A stretch of DNA of 64,000 bases from Oceanipulchritudo coccoides (GCF_010500615.1 NZ_JAAGNX010000001.1:697531-761530); one strand, 5' to 3'. Positions 53,489 through 63,303 are shown, counted from the first letter of the stretch. Notes: generated from the letters alone by a model not told the origin. Program-made: numbers and translations.

Positions 53489-55591
53489 ATGAATGGTTCA
53501 ACGAAACTTGTTTTTTTCCTCCTCCAGTGTGCCCTTGTTTCGGTTTGTGCTGGAAGGGATTTCTTCACTCAGGCTGACTTTGATGACCTGATCCAAGAGC
53601 TTTATCACCTGAATGATTTGAATCCTGCGCTTGCCCTTGAAAGCGCCGCGCCAGCGAGGGAATTCGCTGAAGAAAACGATAGTATTCGTAATCAAGCTTA
53701 CCTTTTGACGGCTCTTGCCCCGTCGAATATGATTCAGCGGGGGCTTGCCCCAGTACGACAGGACTTGATCAAGCTGCTTAATCCAGCTCAAGAATCCGAA
53801 AGCTCGTTTGAGCTTGTGCCTCTTGTTCGTCTGGCAATCGCTGATCTCTGCCACCGGCATGGCGAGCTTCGTCTGGGTTTTTATCATTCCAGTGAAGCTC
53901 TCAAGGGTGCCAACGGGAAAACACCCGAGTGGATCCGTTTTAGAATAATCAAACAAATTTCCAGACTAAGTGAGTCGGCTTTGTTCTTTCACAAGTCCCT
54001 TTACCAACTTGCAGAGATTAAGCGCCTGGCCGGTTTTGAGCGATGGATGCATCCAGTCGAATACGGGTTAATTCAAGCAGAATTATTTCTGCGGATGGGT
54101 GATGAACTGGAGATGGATTCTGCCCTGCTGGATGTTTCCAACCAGATGACTTCTGGCTTGGACCCTGATCTTGTCGGGTGGTATTTAATTCAACAGGCTT
54201 GGAGCAGCATTGCCGAAGACAGGCCCAGCCTTGCCGAGGAGCAACTCGAGCAGGCCAGGAATTGGCTGGGCGACAGTTTGTCATTAATTCTGAAGGGGGA
54301 TGCCATTTTCCTTGAGGCTGTCATTCAGCACTACAACTTGCCGGATGCCGCTGTCAGTGCACTTCTTGATAGGGCTCAGCAACAGTATCAATTGGCAGGC
54401 AAATCAAGCCGGTTTCCGGAAATGCTGATCCGGGTTGTCCATACCTTTTTTGAAAACCGGATTGTTGATGTGCCCACTGTGTTTCTCGAACAGCTTGAGG
54501 GCTTCAGTCACGATGAGTCGCATCTACTCTATTGTTCCGAAGGCTTGTCGGCCACGGCAGAGCTTCTTCGTCGTGAGGGAAGGGAAGAGGAGAGTCTGGA
54601 AAAACTCAGGTTGAGCCGTCGGCATCTTGCACAATTTATGACGGAATTCGATTTCAGGCAGACTGAATTCCGAAGGGGAAATCCGGCACGCCTCTTCGCG
54701 GTTTCCCAATCATGGGAGGTATCGATTTTCTACTACATACTTTTGACGCTATCGATTCTTGTGATCATCACCCTTCTTTTCTCCATTAAAATCAGGACCC
54801 AAAGGCATGTGAACCGCCAATTATCAGATAGCGTGGAGAAGGCCCTCCTGGCCGAACAAGCGGCCGAGGCTTCGAATCTCCTGAAAAGCCAGTTTCTGGC
54901 GAATGTCAGCCATGAATTAAAGACACCCATGAGCGGCTTGGTCGGGATGGCCAGCTTGCTTGACGAATTGCTCACAGATCCTGTCCAGCGTCAATACCTG
55001 GCGACAATTCAAACCTGTAGTCAGAACCTTCTGGTCCTGATGAATGACCTGCTGGACCTCGGACGGATCGAGTCGGGCAATCTGGAGATCGAGGAAAAGC
55101 CATTTGTCGTTCGGGAATTGATCAATCACTGTCTTGAGCTGGCCAGGACATCGGTGAAACAGGGAGGCCTCGAACTGGGATCGACAGTGGAAGCTTCTGT
55201 CCCTCAAACATTGCTGGGTGATTCCATCCGGATCGGGCAGGTCCTGAATAATCTTCTGCACAACGCGATTAAGTATACCCCGGCGGGATCAATCGTCCTG
55301 TGCGTGAGTTTTGAGCCTCTTGCAGGGTGCAAGGGGAACCTTGTCCTGAGACTCAAGGATACAGGTATCGGCATTGAGTCACATCATCTTCATACGCTCT
55401 TTGAACCCTTTAATCGGCTGGGTCTTGAAGGAGTCGCTGATTCGGACGGGACAGGACTGGGTCTGGCGATTTGCCAGAAGTTGGTGGAGCTCATGAGCGG
55501 GACTATTTCTGTCGAGAGCAAGCCCGGTTCCGGATCCTGTTTCACGGTCAGTATTCCACTCAATTGCCCGGAATCTGGATCCACCAATTAG
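53489..55591 (+). CDS. Histidine kinase with periplasmic TPR-like sensor
   Basis: A membrane sensor kinase. The signal peptide (MNGSTKLVFFLLQCALVSVCAG) is followed by about 380 residues of helical, TPR-like sequence with no named motif, then a membrane helix (YYILLTLSILVIITLLFSI, about 415-436). HisKA has His475 (NVSHELKTPMSGLVGM), and HATPase has N box LNNLLHNAIKYT (about 585) and G boxes DTGIGIE and GTGLGLAICQ. There is no receiver domain, and no response regulator gene is adjacent. Length 700 residues. The N-terminal half is less G+C-rich and less conserved than the kinase part. Confidence 0.88.
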   Translation: MNGSTKLVFFLLQCALVSVCAGRDFFTQADFDDLIQELYHLNDLNPALALESAAPAREFAEENDSIRNQAYLLTALAPSNMIQRGLAPVRQDLIKLLNPAQESESSFELVPLVRLAIADLCHRHGELRLGFYHSSEALKGANGKTPEWIRFRIIKQISRLSESALFFHKSLYQLAEIKRLAGFERWMHPVEYGLIQAELFLRMGDELEMDSALLDVSNQMTSGLDPDLVGWYLIQQAWSSIAEDRPSLAEEQLEQARNWLGDSLSLILKGDAIFLEAVIQHYNLPDAAVSALLDRAQQQYQLAGKSSRFPEMLIRVVHTFFENRIVDVPTVFLEQLEGFSHDESHLLYCSEGLSATAELLRREGREEESLEKLRLSRRHLAQFMTEFDFRQTEFRRGNPARLFAVSQSWEVSIFYYILLTLSILVIITLLFSIKIRTQRHVNRQLSDSVEKALLAEQAAEASNLLKSQFLANVSHELKTPMSGLVGMASLLDELLTDPVQRQYLATIQTCSQNLLVLMNDLLDLGRIESGNLEIEEKPFVVRELINHCLELARTSVKQGGLELGSTVEASVPQTLLGDSIRIGQVLNNLLHNAIKYTPAGSIVLCVSFEPLAGCKGNLVLRLKDTGIGIESHHLHTLFEPFNRLGLEGVADSDGTGLGLAICQKLVELMSGTISVESKPGSGSCFTVSIPLNCPESGSTN

Positions 55592-55647
55592 CAGGAAGGC
55601 TTCATTGATGCGTTTCAGCGCTTGAAATCCTCAGAGTGGCAGGAATA

Positions 55648-56301
55648 ATGTCCACCATGAGGCAAAGCCTATCCATATTTTCCGTCCTGCTTCTCGTTGT
55701 CGGTTTGACCGGCTGCCGGGGCAAGAATGAGCTTGAATTGTACTATCCCGGCGACACGAAGGTCTGGCAGACCAGCGATTCCGAGGAGATGCAAAAGGTA
55801 TCTGATTCCCGACCGCTTGTTGAGCTGGAGACGAACAAGGGCCGCATTGTCATTGAATTGTTCGACCAGGAAGCTCCGGTTTCGGTCGCCAATTTTCTGG
55901 AGTACGTGAATAACGGGTTCTACGAAGGCACGATATTCCACCGTGTTGAGCCGGGAATGGTCATCCAGGGAGGCGGTTTTACTGAGGACATGGAGCGAAA
56001 AGAGACTTTGCCCACGATCATCAATGAGGCAGGAAATGGCCTTCGCAACAACCGTGGCACAATCGGCGCGGCCCGGACACGTGATATGAACAGCGCAAAC
56101 TCCCAGTTTTACGTTAACCTGGTGAACAATTCGGGCTTCAACGGTGATGGCGTGACCAGCGGATATGCCGTTTTCGGCCGGGTGTACGAGGGCATGTCCG
56201 TGGTGGACGCGATTGCCCTTGAGGACACGGGAACTGTGAGCGGATTGAAAAATGTCCCCTTGGAGCCGGTGATCATCCTATCTGCCCGGCAGGTCAGGTA
56301 A
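55648..56301 (+). CDS. Lipoprotein peptidyl-prolyl cis-trans isomerase (cyclophilin)
   Basis: Assists folding at X-Pro bonds. The start at 55648 has AGGA just upstream and gives a lipoprotein signal peptide with lipobox LTGC, so the mature protein should be anchored by a lipidated Cys, in the inner or outer membrane. Cyclophilin motifs are FYEGTIFHRVEPGMVIQGGGF, GTIGAARTRDMNSANSQFYVNL and YAVFGRVYEGMSVVDAI. Length 217 residues before processing. A GTG at 55636 is also in frame. Confidence 0.92.
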   Translation: MSTMRQSLSIFSVLLLVVGLTGCRGKNELELYYPGDTKVWQTSDSEEMQKVSDSRPLVELETNKGRIVIELFDQEAPVSVANFLEYVNNGFYEGTIFHRVEPGMVIQGGGFTEDMERKETLPTIINEAGNGLRNNRGTIGAARTRDMNSANSQFYVNLVNNSGFNGDGVTSGYAVFGRVYEGMSVVDAIALEDTGTVSGLKNVPLEPVIILSARQVR

Positions 56302-56322
56302 GGGGCCTGCGGGATTCCGTGT

Positions 56323-57204
56323 ATGGCAGCGAACCCATCGGTGTTGTATTCCCAGTGGGATGCATTTTCGCTCCTTGACTGTGGCAGTCGCCGCAAACTT
56401 GAGCGGTTTGGTGATCATATCCTGATCCGTTCCGAGCCCAAGGCGTGGTGGAGTGAAAACGGAAAACTTGCCGAATGGCACAAGGCCGATGCTGAAATTT
56501 CCGATGCTGGAAGTAAGTGGCAGCTGCGAGGTCGGCCCGTGCGCTCCTGGCAGATGAAATACGATGAGCTTGTTTTCGAGGCCCGCCTGACGGATATGTC
56601 AAAGCACGTCGGGGTCTTTCCGGAGCAGGAACCGCATTGGCGCTGGCTCAAGGAGCGCCTTGGCCGGCGCAACCGACCCCGCGTGCTGAACTTGTTTGGC
56701 TACACCGGTGCGGCCACCCTGGTGAGTGCAGCTGCCGGGGCCGAAGTCACCCATGTGGACGCCTCCAAGCCGTCGATCAACTGGGCGCGTCACAACCAGG
56801 CGCTGAGCGGTTTGAAAGATGCCCCGGTGCGGTGGATTCTTGATGATGCCTTCAAATTCGTGGCGAGGGAAGTGCGGCGGGAGCGTGAATACGATGTTAT
56901 TCTTCTGGATCCACCGAGCTTTGGCCGTGGCCCCAAGGGGGAAATCTGGAAAGTCGACCAGCAGATTTGCTCATTGTTGAAAAACATCCGGACAATCCTG
57001 TCCCCAAAAGGTGGAATAGTCGTCCTGACAATGTACAACCTTGAGGCCTCGTCACTCATGCTCAAGGGGCTGATGGAAGATTTTTTCCCGGGTGGATCCC
57101 TCGAATTTGGAGAACTTGCGCTTTCCTGTTCAGAATCGCGGCACGCGCTTCCCCTGTCTTTGTTTGCCCGGTGGGAAAGCCAGAGGGCCAAGGTGAAGGA
57201 TTGA
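56323..57204 (+). CDS. Class I SAM-dependent methyltransferase, RlmI/RlmK branch
   Basis: Likely rRNA methyltransferase. Motif I is VLNLFGYTGAATLVSAAAGA, the acidic motif II VTHVDASKPSINW and motif IV ILLDPPSFGRGPKGEIW. The last agrees with the RlmI/RlmK/RlmL families (DPPxF). Unlike the 383-residue protein at 23257, it has no clear PUA domain; its N-terminal 85 residues (ILIRSEPKAWW) are a different small domain. Length 293 residues. The small unknown gene begins 4 bases after the stop. Confidence 0.86.
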   Translation: MAANPSVLYSQWDAFSLLDCGSRRKLERFGDHILIRSEPKAWWSENGKLAEWHKADAEISDAGSKWQLRGRPVRSWQMKYDELVFEARLTDMSKHVGVFPEQEPHWRWLKERLGRRNRPRVLNLFGYTGAATLVSAAAGAEVTHVDASKPSINWARHNQALSGLKDAPVRWILDDAFKFVAREVRREREYDVILLDPPSFGRGPKGEIWKVDQQICSLLKNIRTILSPKGGIVVLTMYNLEASSLMLKGLMEDFFPGGSLEFGELALSCSESRHALPLSLFARWESQRAKVKD

Positions 57205-57208
57205 TGGG

Positions 57209-57517
57209 ATGGAGTTTTTCACCACAGACCTGAATGGTCTCACCTTGATCAATCCCGAGCGGGAGGATCGTCGTCACATTTTGGAGTCGGTGCTTCAGGA
57301 TCCGGATGCGGACTATCCGGAAGTGTATCTAACCACGGATGTTGGCATAGTCATCGGCTACCGTACGGGAGGCGTTCTTTTCCAGGAGGAAGACGGGGAA
57401 ATCACCCGCCTCATTGCCGATTGCAGTTTGGATGCCGCGGAGAAAGTCTGGACGGCCTTGGCAACCGGTCGTGAAGAGGCTCTTGATGAGCTTCCCTGGA
57501 CTTACCTGGAGGACTGA
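57209..57517 (+). CDS. Small protein of unknown function
   Basis: A 102-residue acidic protein (FTTDLNGLTLINPEREDRRH, YPEVYLTTDVGIVIGYRTGG, EKVWTALATGREEALDELPW) without a signal peptide, membrane segment or known motif. It looks like a compact alpha/beta domain. It is packed between the methyltransferase gene (4 bases upstream) and the EamA gene (8 bases downstream), so it probably belongs to one transcription unit with them. Confidence 0.6.
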   Translation: MEFFTTDLNGLTLINPEREDRRHILESVLQDPDADYPEVYLTTDVGIVIGYRTGGVLFQEEDGEITRLIADCSLDAAEKVWTALATGREEALDELPWTYLED

Positions 57518-57525
57518 GGTAGCTC

Positions 57526-58458
57526 ATGGTTCCAGCCTTCATCACAACTATCCTTTGGAGCTATTGCGTCATCGCGGCTCGTCGCTCCGTTGCCCAGCTG
57601 GGTGAAAATCTTGCCAATCTGGCACGAATCCTTGTCGCGGTATTCGCCCTCGGGCTGATGGCCCATTTTCTCGGCAAGGGCCTTGGGGGTGGAGGGTTTG
57701 TCTATTTTTTCCTGAGTGGGGTCATTGGGTTTGGATTTGGGGATATCGGGGTTTTCTATGCCTTGCCGCGAATTGGATCGCGGCTGACCCTGCTTATGGC
57801 CCAGTGTGCAGCCGCCCCGATTGCGGGGCTTACCGAATGGGCCTGGATGGGCACGACAATCGGTCTGACGCAGATTCTGGCGATTGGCATCATCCTGTGC
57901 GGAATCGTTGTCGCCCTCGCGCCAAAGAACATTCCTTCCGCTGATTTGCCGACCTTCATTGCCGGAATTGCTTTTGGATTGCTGGCTGCTGTGGGGCAGG
58001 GGTTTGGCGCTGTCCTCAGTCGGAAGGCTTATGAATCGGCTCGTCTCGCTGGATCATGGACAGAGACCCAGAGCATTTCCGAAAGCCTTTGGATGGGGGC
58101 CACTACGGGATATCAGCGCCTGATTGGAGGCGCTTTGGTCATTCTGCTTTTTTACCTGATGAGTTTGATCATCCGATCCTGGCGTACATTTCCGAGGGGC
58201 GAGCATGGAAAGGCGCCCCTCCAGAGCAAGCTGAGCTACGTTTTTCTCAATGCCTCCGCAGGCCCGATTTTCGGGATTATCTGCTTTCAATGGGCACTAG
58301 CCACGACACCCAGTGCCATTGTCCAGCCGATCATTGCCATGACCCCGCTGGTTGTCATGCCGATGGCATGGTTCCTTGAAGGAGATCGTCCCAGTGGGCG
58401 GGCCGTTGCTGGTGCCCTTGTGAGTGTGGTCGGGGTCATCCTTCTGGCGATTAGCTGA
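57526..58458 (+). CDS. EamA-family (DMT) permease
   Basis: An inner-membrane carrier with ten predicted hydrophobic segments in two halves, as in the drug/metabolite transporter superfamily. The first half starts MVPAFITTILWSYCVIAARR and the second near residue 135 (LPTFIAGIAFGLLAAVGQGFGAVL); the last helices are SAIVQPIIAMTPLVVMPMAWF and AGALVSVVGVILLAI. The middle carries a longer loop (about 175-235) with charged residues. Substrate cannot be told. Length 310 residues. Confidence 0.82.
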   Translation: MVPAFITTILWSYCVIAARRSVAQLGENLANLARILVAVFALGLMAHFLGKGLGGGGFVYFFLSGVIGFGFGDIGVFYALPRIGSRLTLLMAQCAAAPIAGLTEWAWMGTTIGLTQILAIGIILCGIVVALAPKNIPSADLPTFIAGIAFGLLAAVGQGFGAVLSRKAYESARLAGSWTETQSISESLWMGATTGYQRLIGGALVILLFYLMSLIIRSWRTFPRGEHGKAPLQSKLSYVFLNASAGPIFGIICFQWALATTPSAIVQPIIAMTPLVVMPMAWFLEGDRPSGRAVAGALVSVVGVILLAIS

Positions 58459-58514
58459 TCCGGTAGCGCAAAAGGGATTGCCCATCCTGAAAGGCTGCGC
58501 TTAGTTCTGGAGGT

Positions 58515-59015
58515 ATGAAGGATAATGAATCGGCACGGGTGGGAATCATTATGGGAAGTATTTCCGATTGGGAAACCATGCAGGAGGCGGCGGCCCTTCT
58601 CGATGATCTGGGCGTTTCCTATGAGAAGAACATCGTGAGCGCCCACCGGACACCTGAGAAGATGGTGGAATATGCGCGCACAGCGGCCGACCGCGGCTTG
58701 AAGGTGATTATCGCCGGGGCCGGTGGGGCGGCCCACTTGCCCGGAATGACTGCCTCGATGACGCACCTTCCGGTCCTTGGGGTCCCGGTCCGCAGTCGTG
58801 CCCTCAGTGGGATGGATTCGCTTCTTTCAATTGTCCAAATGCCGGCAGGAATTCCGGTTCCAACTCTGGCAATCGGGGAGGCCGGGGCTAAAAATGCCGC
58901 GCTCAGTGCCGCGGCAATTCTTGCCCTTGAAGATGAAGGCCTACGCGACCGTCTCATAGCTTACCGGGAAGGCCTTCGGGCGAAGGTGGAGGCCATGGAG
59001 TTGCCTGAGGCATGA
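58515..59015 (+). CDS. purE: N5-carboxyaminoimidazole ribonucleotide mutase
   Basis: Class I PurE, which converts N5-CAIR to CAIR in purine synthesis, using the product of PurK. The signature is at the N-terminus: [27 protein letters not shown], then [13 protein letters not shown] with the catalytic His, and [13 protein letters not shown]. Length 166 residues is normal. A GGAGGT site precedes the start. It overlaps purK by ATGA. Confidence 0.96.
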   Translation: MKDNESARVGIIMGSISDWETMQEAAALLDDLGVSYEKNIVSAHRTPEKMVEYARTAADRGLKVIIAGAGGAAHLPGMTASMTHLPVLGVPVRSRALSGMDSLLSIVQMPAGIPVPTLAIGEAGAKNAALSAAAILALEDEGLRDRLIAYREGLRAKVEAMELPEA

Positions 59016-60151
59016 AGACCCTTTTGCCAGGATCAACCATCGGCATGCTTGGCGGCGGGCAGCTCGGCAGGATGTCGATCCTTGCCGGGCGCAAACTTGG
59101 ATACCGTTTCATAGTCCTTGAGCCCAGTTCCCACAGTGCCGCCGGAATGGTTGCCGACCAACAGGTGGAGGCGGCCTATGATGACCCGGATGGCCTCCGG
59201 GCCTTTGCAGGACAAGTTGACCGGGCAACCCTTGAGTTTGAGAATATCCCTGCCCGCTCACTGGAGATACTCGCTGAATCGGTGGAGGTGTTTCCGGGGC
59301 GACTGGCCCTTGAAGTGTGCCAGAATCGCGGGCGCGAAAAGCAGTTTCTGAAGGATAACAAGATTCCCTGCGCGCCCTTTGCGATTGTCAGGAGCCTGCC
59401 TGAACTTGAGGAGGCAATTGGAAGAATCGGATTGCCCGCAGTCCTGAAGACAGCGGATTTTGGATACGACGGGAAGGGACAGGTCCGGATTGATCCGGGG
59501 ATGGATCTTGCACAGGTCTGGTCTGCCTACGAAGGCCACGCGGCAGTCCTTGAAGGATGGGTGGAATTCAGCGGCGAGTATTCTGTAATCTGCGGTCGAA
59601 ACGCAGAAGGGCAGTCCTGTGTGTATCCATTAATTCATAACACCCATCGCAATCATATCCTTTTCACATCTGTCAGCCCGGCTGGTGTGAGTGCTGTCCT
59701 CGAGAAGCAGGCGCAGGAGCTTGCCTTGAGCATTGCTGATGGCCTCGACCTTGTCGGGCTGGTCGCCGTGGAGCTTTTCCTGACTGGCAACGGCTGGGTG
59801 GTCAACGAGATGGCCCCGCGCCCGCATAATTCGGGCCACCTGACGTTTGATTCCCACATGACGAGCCAGTTTGAACAGCATATCCGGCTGGTCTGTGGCC
59901 TTGCCCCGGGATCCGCGCAGCAGCACACGCCTGCCTGCATGCTCAATGTTCTGGGTGATGTCTGGAAGAACGGTCCGCCCGACTGGGCAGGAATTCTCGA
60001 GGATCCGCAGGCAAAGCTGCATTTGTACGATAAGGGGGAACCCCGTCCGGGTCGCAAGATGGGGCACATCACATTTCTGGGTGACAATCCGGAAGATTGC
60101 CTCGCCCGTGCTATTGAATGTGACAAACGATTGTACGAGGCAATCCGATGA
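59012..60151 (+). CDS. purK: N5-carboxyaminoimidazole ribonucleotide synthase
   Basis: ATP-grasp enzyme that carboxylates AIR with bicarbonate. The start [25 protein letters not shown], the ATP-grasp parts ([35 protein letters not shown]) and the metal-ligand region [15 protein letters not shown] are family-typical, and the C-terminal domain ends with [21 protein letters not shown]. Length 379 residues is normal. ATGA overlaps link it to purE upstream and to oleC downstream. Confidence 0.95.
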   Translation: MKTLLPGSTIGMLGGGQLGRMSILAGRKLGYRFIVLEPSSHSAAGMVADQQVEAAYDDPDGLRAFAGQVDRATLEFENIPARSLEILAESVEVFPGRLALEVCQNRGREKQFLKDNKIPCAPFAIVRSLPELEEAIGRIGLPAVLKTADFGYDGKGQVRIDPGMDLAQVWSAYEGHAAVLEGWVEFSGEYSVICGRNAEGQSCVYPLIHNTHRNHILFTSVSPAGVSAVLEKQAQELALSIADGLDLVGLVAVELFLTGNGWVVNEMAPRPHNSGHLTFDSHMTSQFEQHIRLVCGLAPGSAQQHTPACMLNVLGDVWKNGPPDWAGILEDPQAKLHLYDKGEPRPGRKMGHITFLGDNPEDCLARAIECDKRLYEAIR

Positions 60152-61764
60152 GCGGTGATTCCTCGGCCAATGTTGCGCGCTTTCTGCTTCAGCGGGCCCG
60201 TGAGCAACCCGAAGGCTGTGCCGTGATGGCGCCCAATGGTCGCATTCAAGGCGGACAGATTCGCTACGAGTCGTTGAGCTTTGCGGAGTTGCAGGTGCAA
60301 TCCGGCAAAGTCGCTCATGGGCTGCGCGCAAGCGGTATCGGACCGGGCCAGCGGGTACTCCTGATGGTGAAACCCGGTAGTGATCTCATCCGTTGCTGTT
60401 TCGCCCTTTTTAAAGTGGGTGCAGTCCCAGTGGTGATCGATCCGGGAATGGGGCTGAAGTCCTTTCTCAGTTGTGTCGAGAGAACACGCCCGGCGGCAAT
60501 CCTGGGGGTTCCCCTGGCACAATGGATCAGCCGCCTCTTTTACCGCAAATTCCATTCGGTGGAACACCGCATCGTGGTGGGACGCGGATTCAAGAAGTGG
60601 TATGAATCCTTTTCGGCTGAGGATTATCCGATCAAGGAGACCCGCCCCGACGAGCTGGCCGCGATCCTCTTTACCTCCGGTTCAACCGGTGCTCCAAAAG
60701 GCGTATGCTACGGACACGGTCAATTTGATGCGCAGGTCCGGCTGATCCGTGATACCTTCTCCATTGAGCCTGGCGAGGTGGACCTGCCCATGCTGCCAGT
60801 GTTCGCCCTTTTTAATCCGGCTCTGGGAATGACGACGGTTGTCCCGGAGTTGAACCCCGGAAAGCCAGCCACAGTCGAACCTGCCAAAATTCTTCAGGCA
60901 ATCAACCAGTGTGGTGTGACCAACAGCTTTGGCTCCCCGGTGTTGTGGAAGAAAATCGCGGCTTACGCGGCGACGACAGGTCAGACCTTTCCCGGTATGC
61001 GGCGAATCCTTATGGCCGGTGCTCCGGTCCCGCCGCAGCTTGTGCGCCGCCTTCAACCACATTTTCCAAACGCCCGGATCTGGTCGCCCTACGGTGCCAC
61101 GGAGTGTCTTCCGGTCAGTGCGGTCGACGGGGAGACCATTTTGCGTGAAGCGAAGCAGTCGGTTCAATCAGGGGCAGGCACCTGCGTCGGAAAACCTGTA
61201 TCGGAAGTACAAATACAAATAATCCGTATCACGGATTCGGTAATTGCCACGCTTGAGAAGGCGGAACTGCTCCCTGCAGGCGAAATCGGCGAGATTATCG
61301 CCACCGGTCCCAGCGTGACCAAGTCTTATGACGGCCTTCCTGAGGCCACCGCGCGGGCCAAGATACGGGATGGGGAAGGGCGCCTTTGGCATCGCATGGG
61401 AGATGCGGGATATTTTGATGCCTCCGGACAATTGTGGTTCTGCGGCCGCATTGCCGAACGCGTGATGACACGGGAAGGCCCGATGTATACGGACCGATGC
61501 GAAGGCATTTTTAACACAATCCCCGGTGTCAGTCGTTCCGCCTTGATTGGACTGGGCGAGGCACCCTGCCAGGTGCCGGCAATTGTCATTGAGCCGGAGA
61601 AGGGGATGAAACCCAGCGAGTGGGATATTCTCAAGGTCGCAAAGGACCATGAGGTGACGCGTCCTATTGAGAAAGTATTTTTCTATTCCTCATTTCCGGT
61701 GGATGTGCGCCATAATGCAAAGATTCACCGGCTCACCCTCAGCAAACGCTTTCAGGAAAAATGA
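60148..61764 (+). CDS. oleC: Adenylate-forming beta-lactone synthetase, OleC type
   Basis: Acyl-AMP-forming enzyme of long-chain olefin synthesis; OleC turns a 2-alkyl-3-hydroxyacid into a beta-lactone with ATP. The sequence has the OleC-like N-terminus (ANVARFLLQRAREQPEGCAV; LMVKPGSDLIRCCFALFKVG, GAVPVVIDPGMGLKSFLSCV), the AMP-binding P-loop FTSGSTGAPKGVCYGH, YGATECLPVS (A5-type motif) and a C-terminal MTREGPMYTDRCEGIFNTI with HNAKIHRL near the end. Length 538 residues is normal. Its close coupling to an OleD-type gene supports this call over a general acyl-CoA synthetase. oleA and oleB are not in the window. Confidence 0.83.
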   Translation: MSGDSSANVARFLLQRAREQPEGCAVMAPNGRIQGGQIRYESLSFAELQVQSGKVAHGLRASGIGPGQRVLLMVKPGSDLIRCCFALFKVGAVPVVIDPGMGLKSFLSCVERTRPAAILGVPLAQWISRLFYRKFHSVEHRIVVGRGFKKWYESFSAEDYPIKETRPDELAAILFTSGSTGAPKGVCYGHGQFDAQVRLIRDTFSIEPGEVDLPMLPVFALFNPALGMTTVVPELNPGKPATVEPAKILQAINQCGVTNSFGSPVLWKKIAAYAATTGQTFPGMRRILMAGAPVPPQLVRRLQPHFPNARIWSPYGATECLPVSAVDGETILREAKQSVQSGAGTCVGKPVSEVQIQIIRITDSVIATLEKAELLPAGEIGEIIATGPSVTKSYDGLPEATARAKIRDGEGRLWHRMGDAGYFDASGQLWFCGRIAERVMTREGPMYTDRCEGIFNTIPGVSRSALIGLGEAPCQVPAIVIEPEKGMKPSEWDILKVAKDHEVTRPIEKVFFYSSFPVDVRHNAKIHRLTLSKRFQEK

Positions 61765-62771
61765 AAATCCTTGTGACTGGCGGCGGTGGCTTTCTGGGTC
61801 GCTATATTGTGGATGGCCTTCTCTTGAAAGGTCACAGGGTAGTGGCTTTTCAGCGCAGAGCTCATCCGGAGCTTGAGGCACGCGGGGTTGAAGTGGTTCG
61901 CGGTTCCCTTGGGGAACGTGAGTCCCTCACCCGGGCCTTGCAGGGATGTGATGCCGTTGTCCACACAGCCGCCAAAGCCGGGGTCTGGGGTTTACGGAAG
62001 GATTTTTTTGAAATTAACCACGAGGGCACCCGGAACGTCTGTGACTGTATGCAGGCCCAGGGAATCCAGAAACTGGTCTACTGCAGCACGCCCAGTGTTG
62101 TCTTTAACGGGGAGGCCTTCGAGGGTGCGGATGAATCGCTCCCGTACGGACGCAATTGGCTCTGTCATTACGCGGAAAGCAAGGCACTCGCAGAGGAACA
62201 TGCCTTGCAGTGGGGGAGAAGTGGCCACGGCAAGGTAATCGCTCTCAGGCCACATTTGATCTGGGGGATTGGCGATCCCCATTTGCTTCCAAAAGTCATC
62301 CAGCGAAGCAGGGCGGGGCGCCTTCGTATCATTGGTGACGGAAATAACCGGGTTGATATCAGCCGGGTAGAGAATGTGGCCGCGGCACATTTGCTCGCTC
62401 TCGAGGCTCTGGATAGGCCAAGCGCGGTGAACCGGCCCTATTTTATTTCCCAGGGTGAGCCGGTCCGCTTGTGGGAGTGGATCAATTCTCTTCTGCGCAA
62501 AGTGGATGTTCCCGTTTTGCAAAAGAAGATATCCCTTTCCGCTGCCTACCGGATCGGAGCCGTCTGCGAAGGACTTTGGGCGCTTGCCCAGCGCCAGTCG
62601 GTTCCGCCGATGACGCGCTTCGTGGCTGTGGAGCTGGCCAAGAGCCACTGGTTTTCCATAGAGGCTGCGCGCCGAGAGCTAGGCTACCGTCCGGAAGACT
62701 TTCCGATTGAGGAGGGGATGGACTGCTACGCCAAGGCCTGGTTGGAGGGGAATACGCCAGAAGAGGCATGA
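61761..62771 (+). CDS. oleD: NAD(P)-dependent reductase, OleD type
   Basis: Extended short-chain dehydrogenase/reductase that in OleD reduces the 2-alkyl-3-ketoacid from OleA to the 3-hydroxyacid used by OleC. The coenzyme-binding start is KILVTGGGGFLGRYIVDGLL and the active-site YxxxK is in HYAESKALAEE. VVHTAAKAGVWG and CSTPSVVFNGEAFEGADESL are typical of this 3-beta-HSD-like group. Length 336 residues is normal. ATGA overlaps oleC, so the two reading frames are coupled. A dihydroflavonol-reductase-like call is the broader alternative. Confidence 0.82.
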   Translation: MKILVTGGGGFLGRYIVDGLLLKGHRVVAFQRRAHPELEARGVEVVRGSLGERESLTRALQGCDAVVHTAAKAGVWGLRKDFFEINHEGTRNVCDCMQAQGIQKLVYCSTPSVVFNGEAFEGADESLPYGRNWLCHYAESKALAEEHALQWGRSGHGKVIALRPHLIWGIGDPHLLPKVIQRSRAGRLRIIGDGNNRVDISRVENVAAAHLLALEALDRPSAVNRPYFISQGEPVRLWEWINSLLRKVDVPVLQKKISLSAAYRIGAVCEGLWALAQRQSVPPMTRFVAVELAKSHWFSIEAARRELGYRPEDFPIEEGMDCYAKAWLEGNTPEEA

Positions 62772-62822
62772 TCGACCCCGGTTCGTTGACTTCCTTTCTT
62801 AAGCGAATATCTAAAAGGTATT

Positions 62823-63278
62823 ATGGCAGCCCGACTTCCCGGACATTTCTATTTTGAGACAGAGACCTACTACGATCAGTTGGACGGTCAGATGATCCTG
62901 CACCATCCCCGATACTTCGTCTTCATTGAGCGGGCCCAACAGGCTTGGATGGAGGCGGTTCTGGGAGCACCCCGCTTTGACTGGCGGAATTTTCCGGACA
63001 TGTACCTGGTCGTACGCAAGCTGGAGGTTGAATACCTCTTTCCCATTGAGGGAGTATGCGACATCACAGTGGTCCTTTGGCCGGAGAGGATTCGCGCCGC
63101 CAAGTTAGTCATGGGTTTTGAAATCCGCAGTCCGGATCTTGAGCGGGTTTATTGCCGGGGCACCCGAGTGAATTGCAAGGTCAACTGCGAGGATCACAAA
63201 CCGGTCTTCTGGACCGACAGGTTTATCGATCTGGTTGAGAGCGCCTGCCTGATGGCAAAACAGGCTCGACAGATTTAG
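62823..63278 (+). CDS. Hotdog-fold acyl-CoA thioesterase (4HBT type)
   Basis: A 151-residue single hotdog domain. The helix and active-site segment YYDQLDGQMILHHPRYFVFIERAQ parallels the 4HBT motif (Asp near the start, then His, Tyr and Glu). MYLVVRKLEVEYLFPIEGVCDITVVLWP is the following strand set. It probably hydrolyses an acyl-CoA or acyl-ACP thioester. AAAGG lies upstream. It starts 51 bases after oleD and so may belong to the same unit, where it could supply or remove acyl chains. Confidence 0.8.
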   Translation: MAARLPGHFYFETETYYDQLDGQMILHHPRYFVFIERAQQAWMEAVLGAPRFDWRNFPDMYLVVRKLEVEYLFPIEGVCDITVVLWPERIRAAKLVMGFEIRSPDLERVYCRGTRVNCKVNCEDHKPVFWTDRFIDLVESACLMAKQARQI

Positions 63279-63303
63279 GTCTCCTGACCAAGGCTCTTCC
63301 TCC

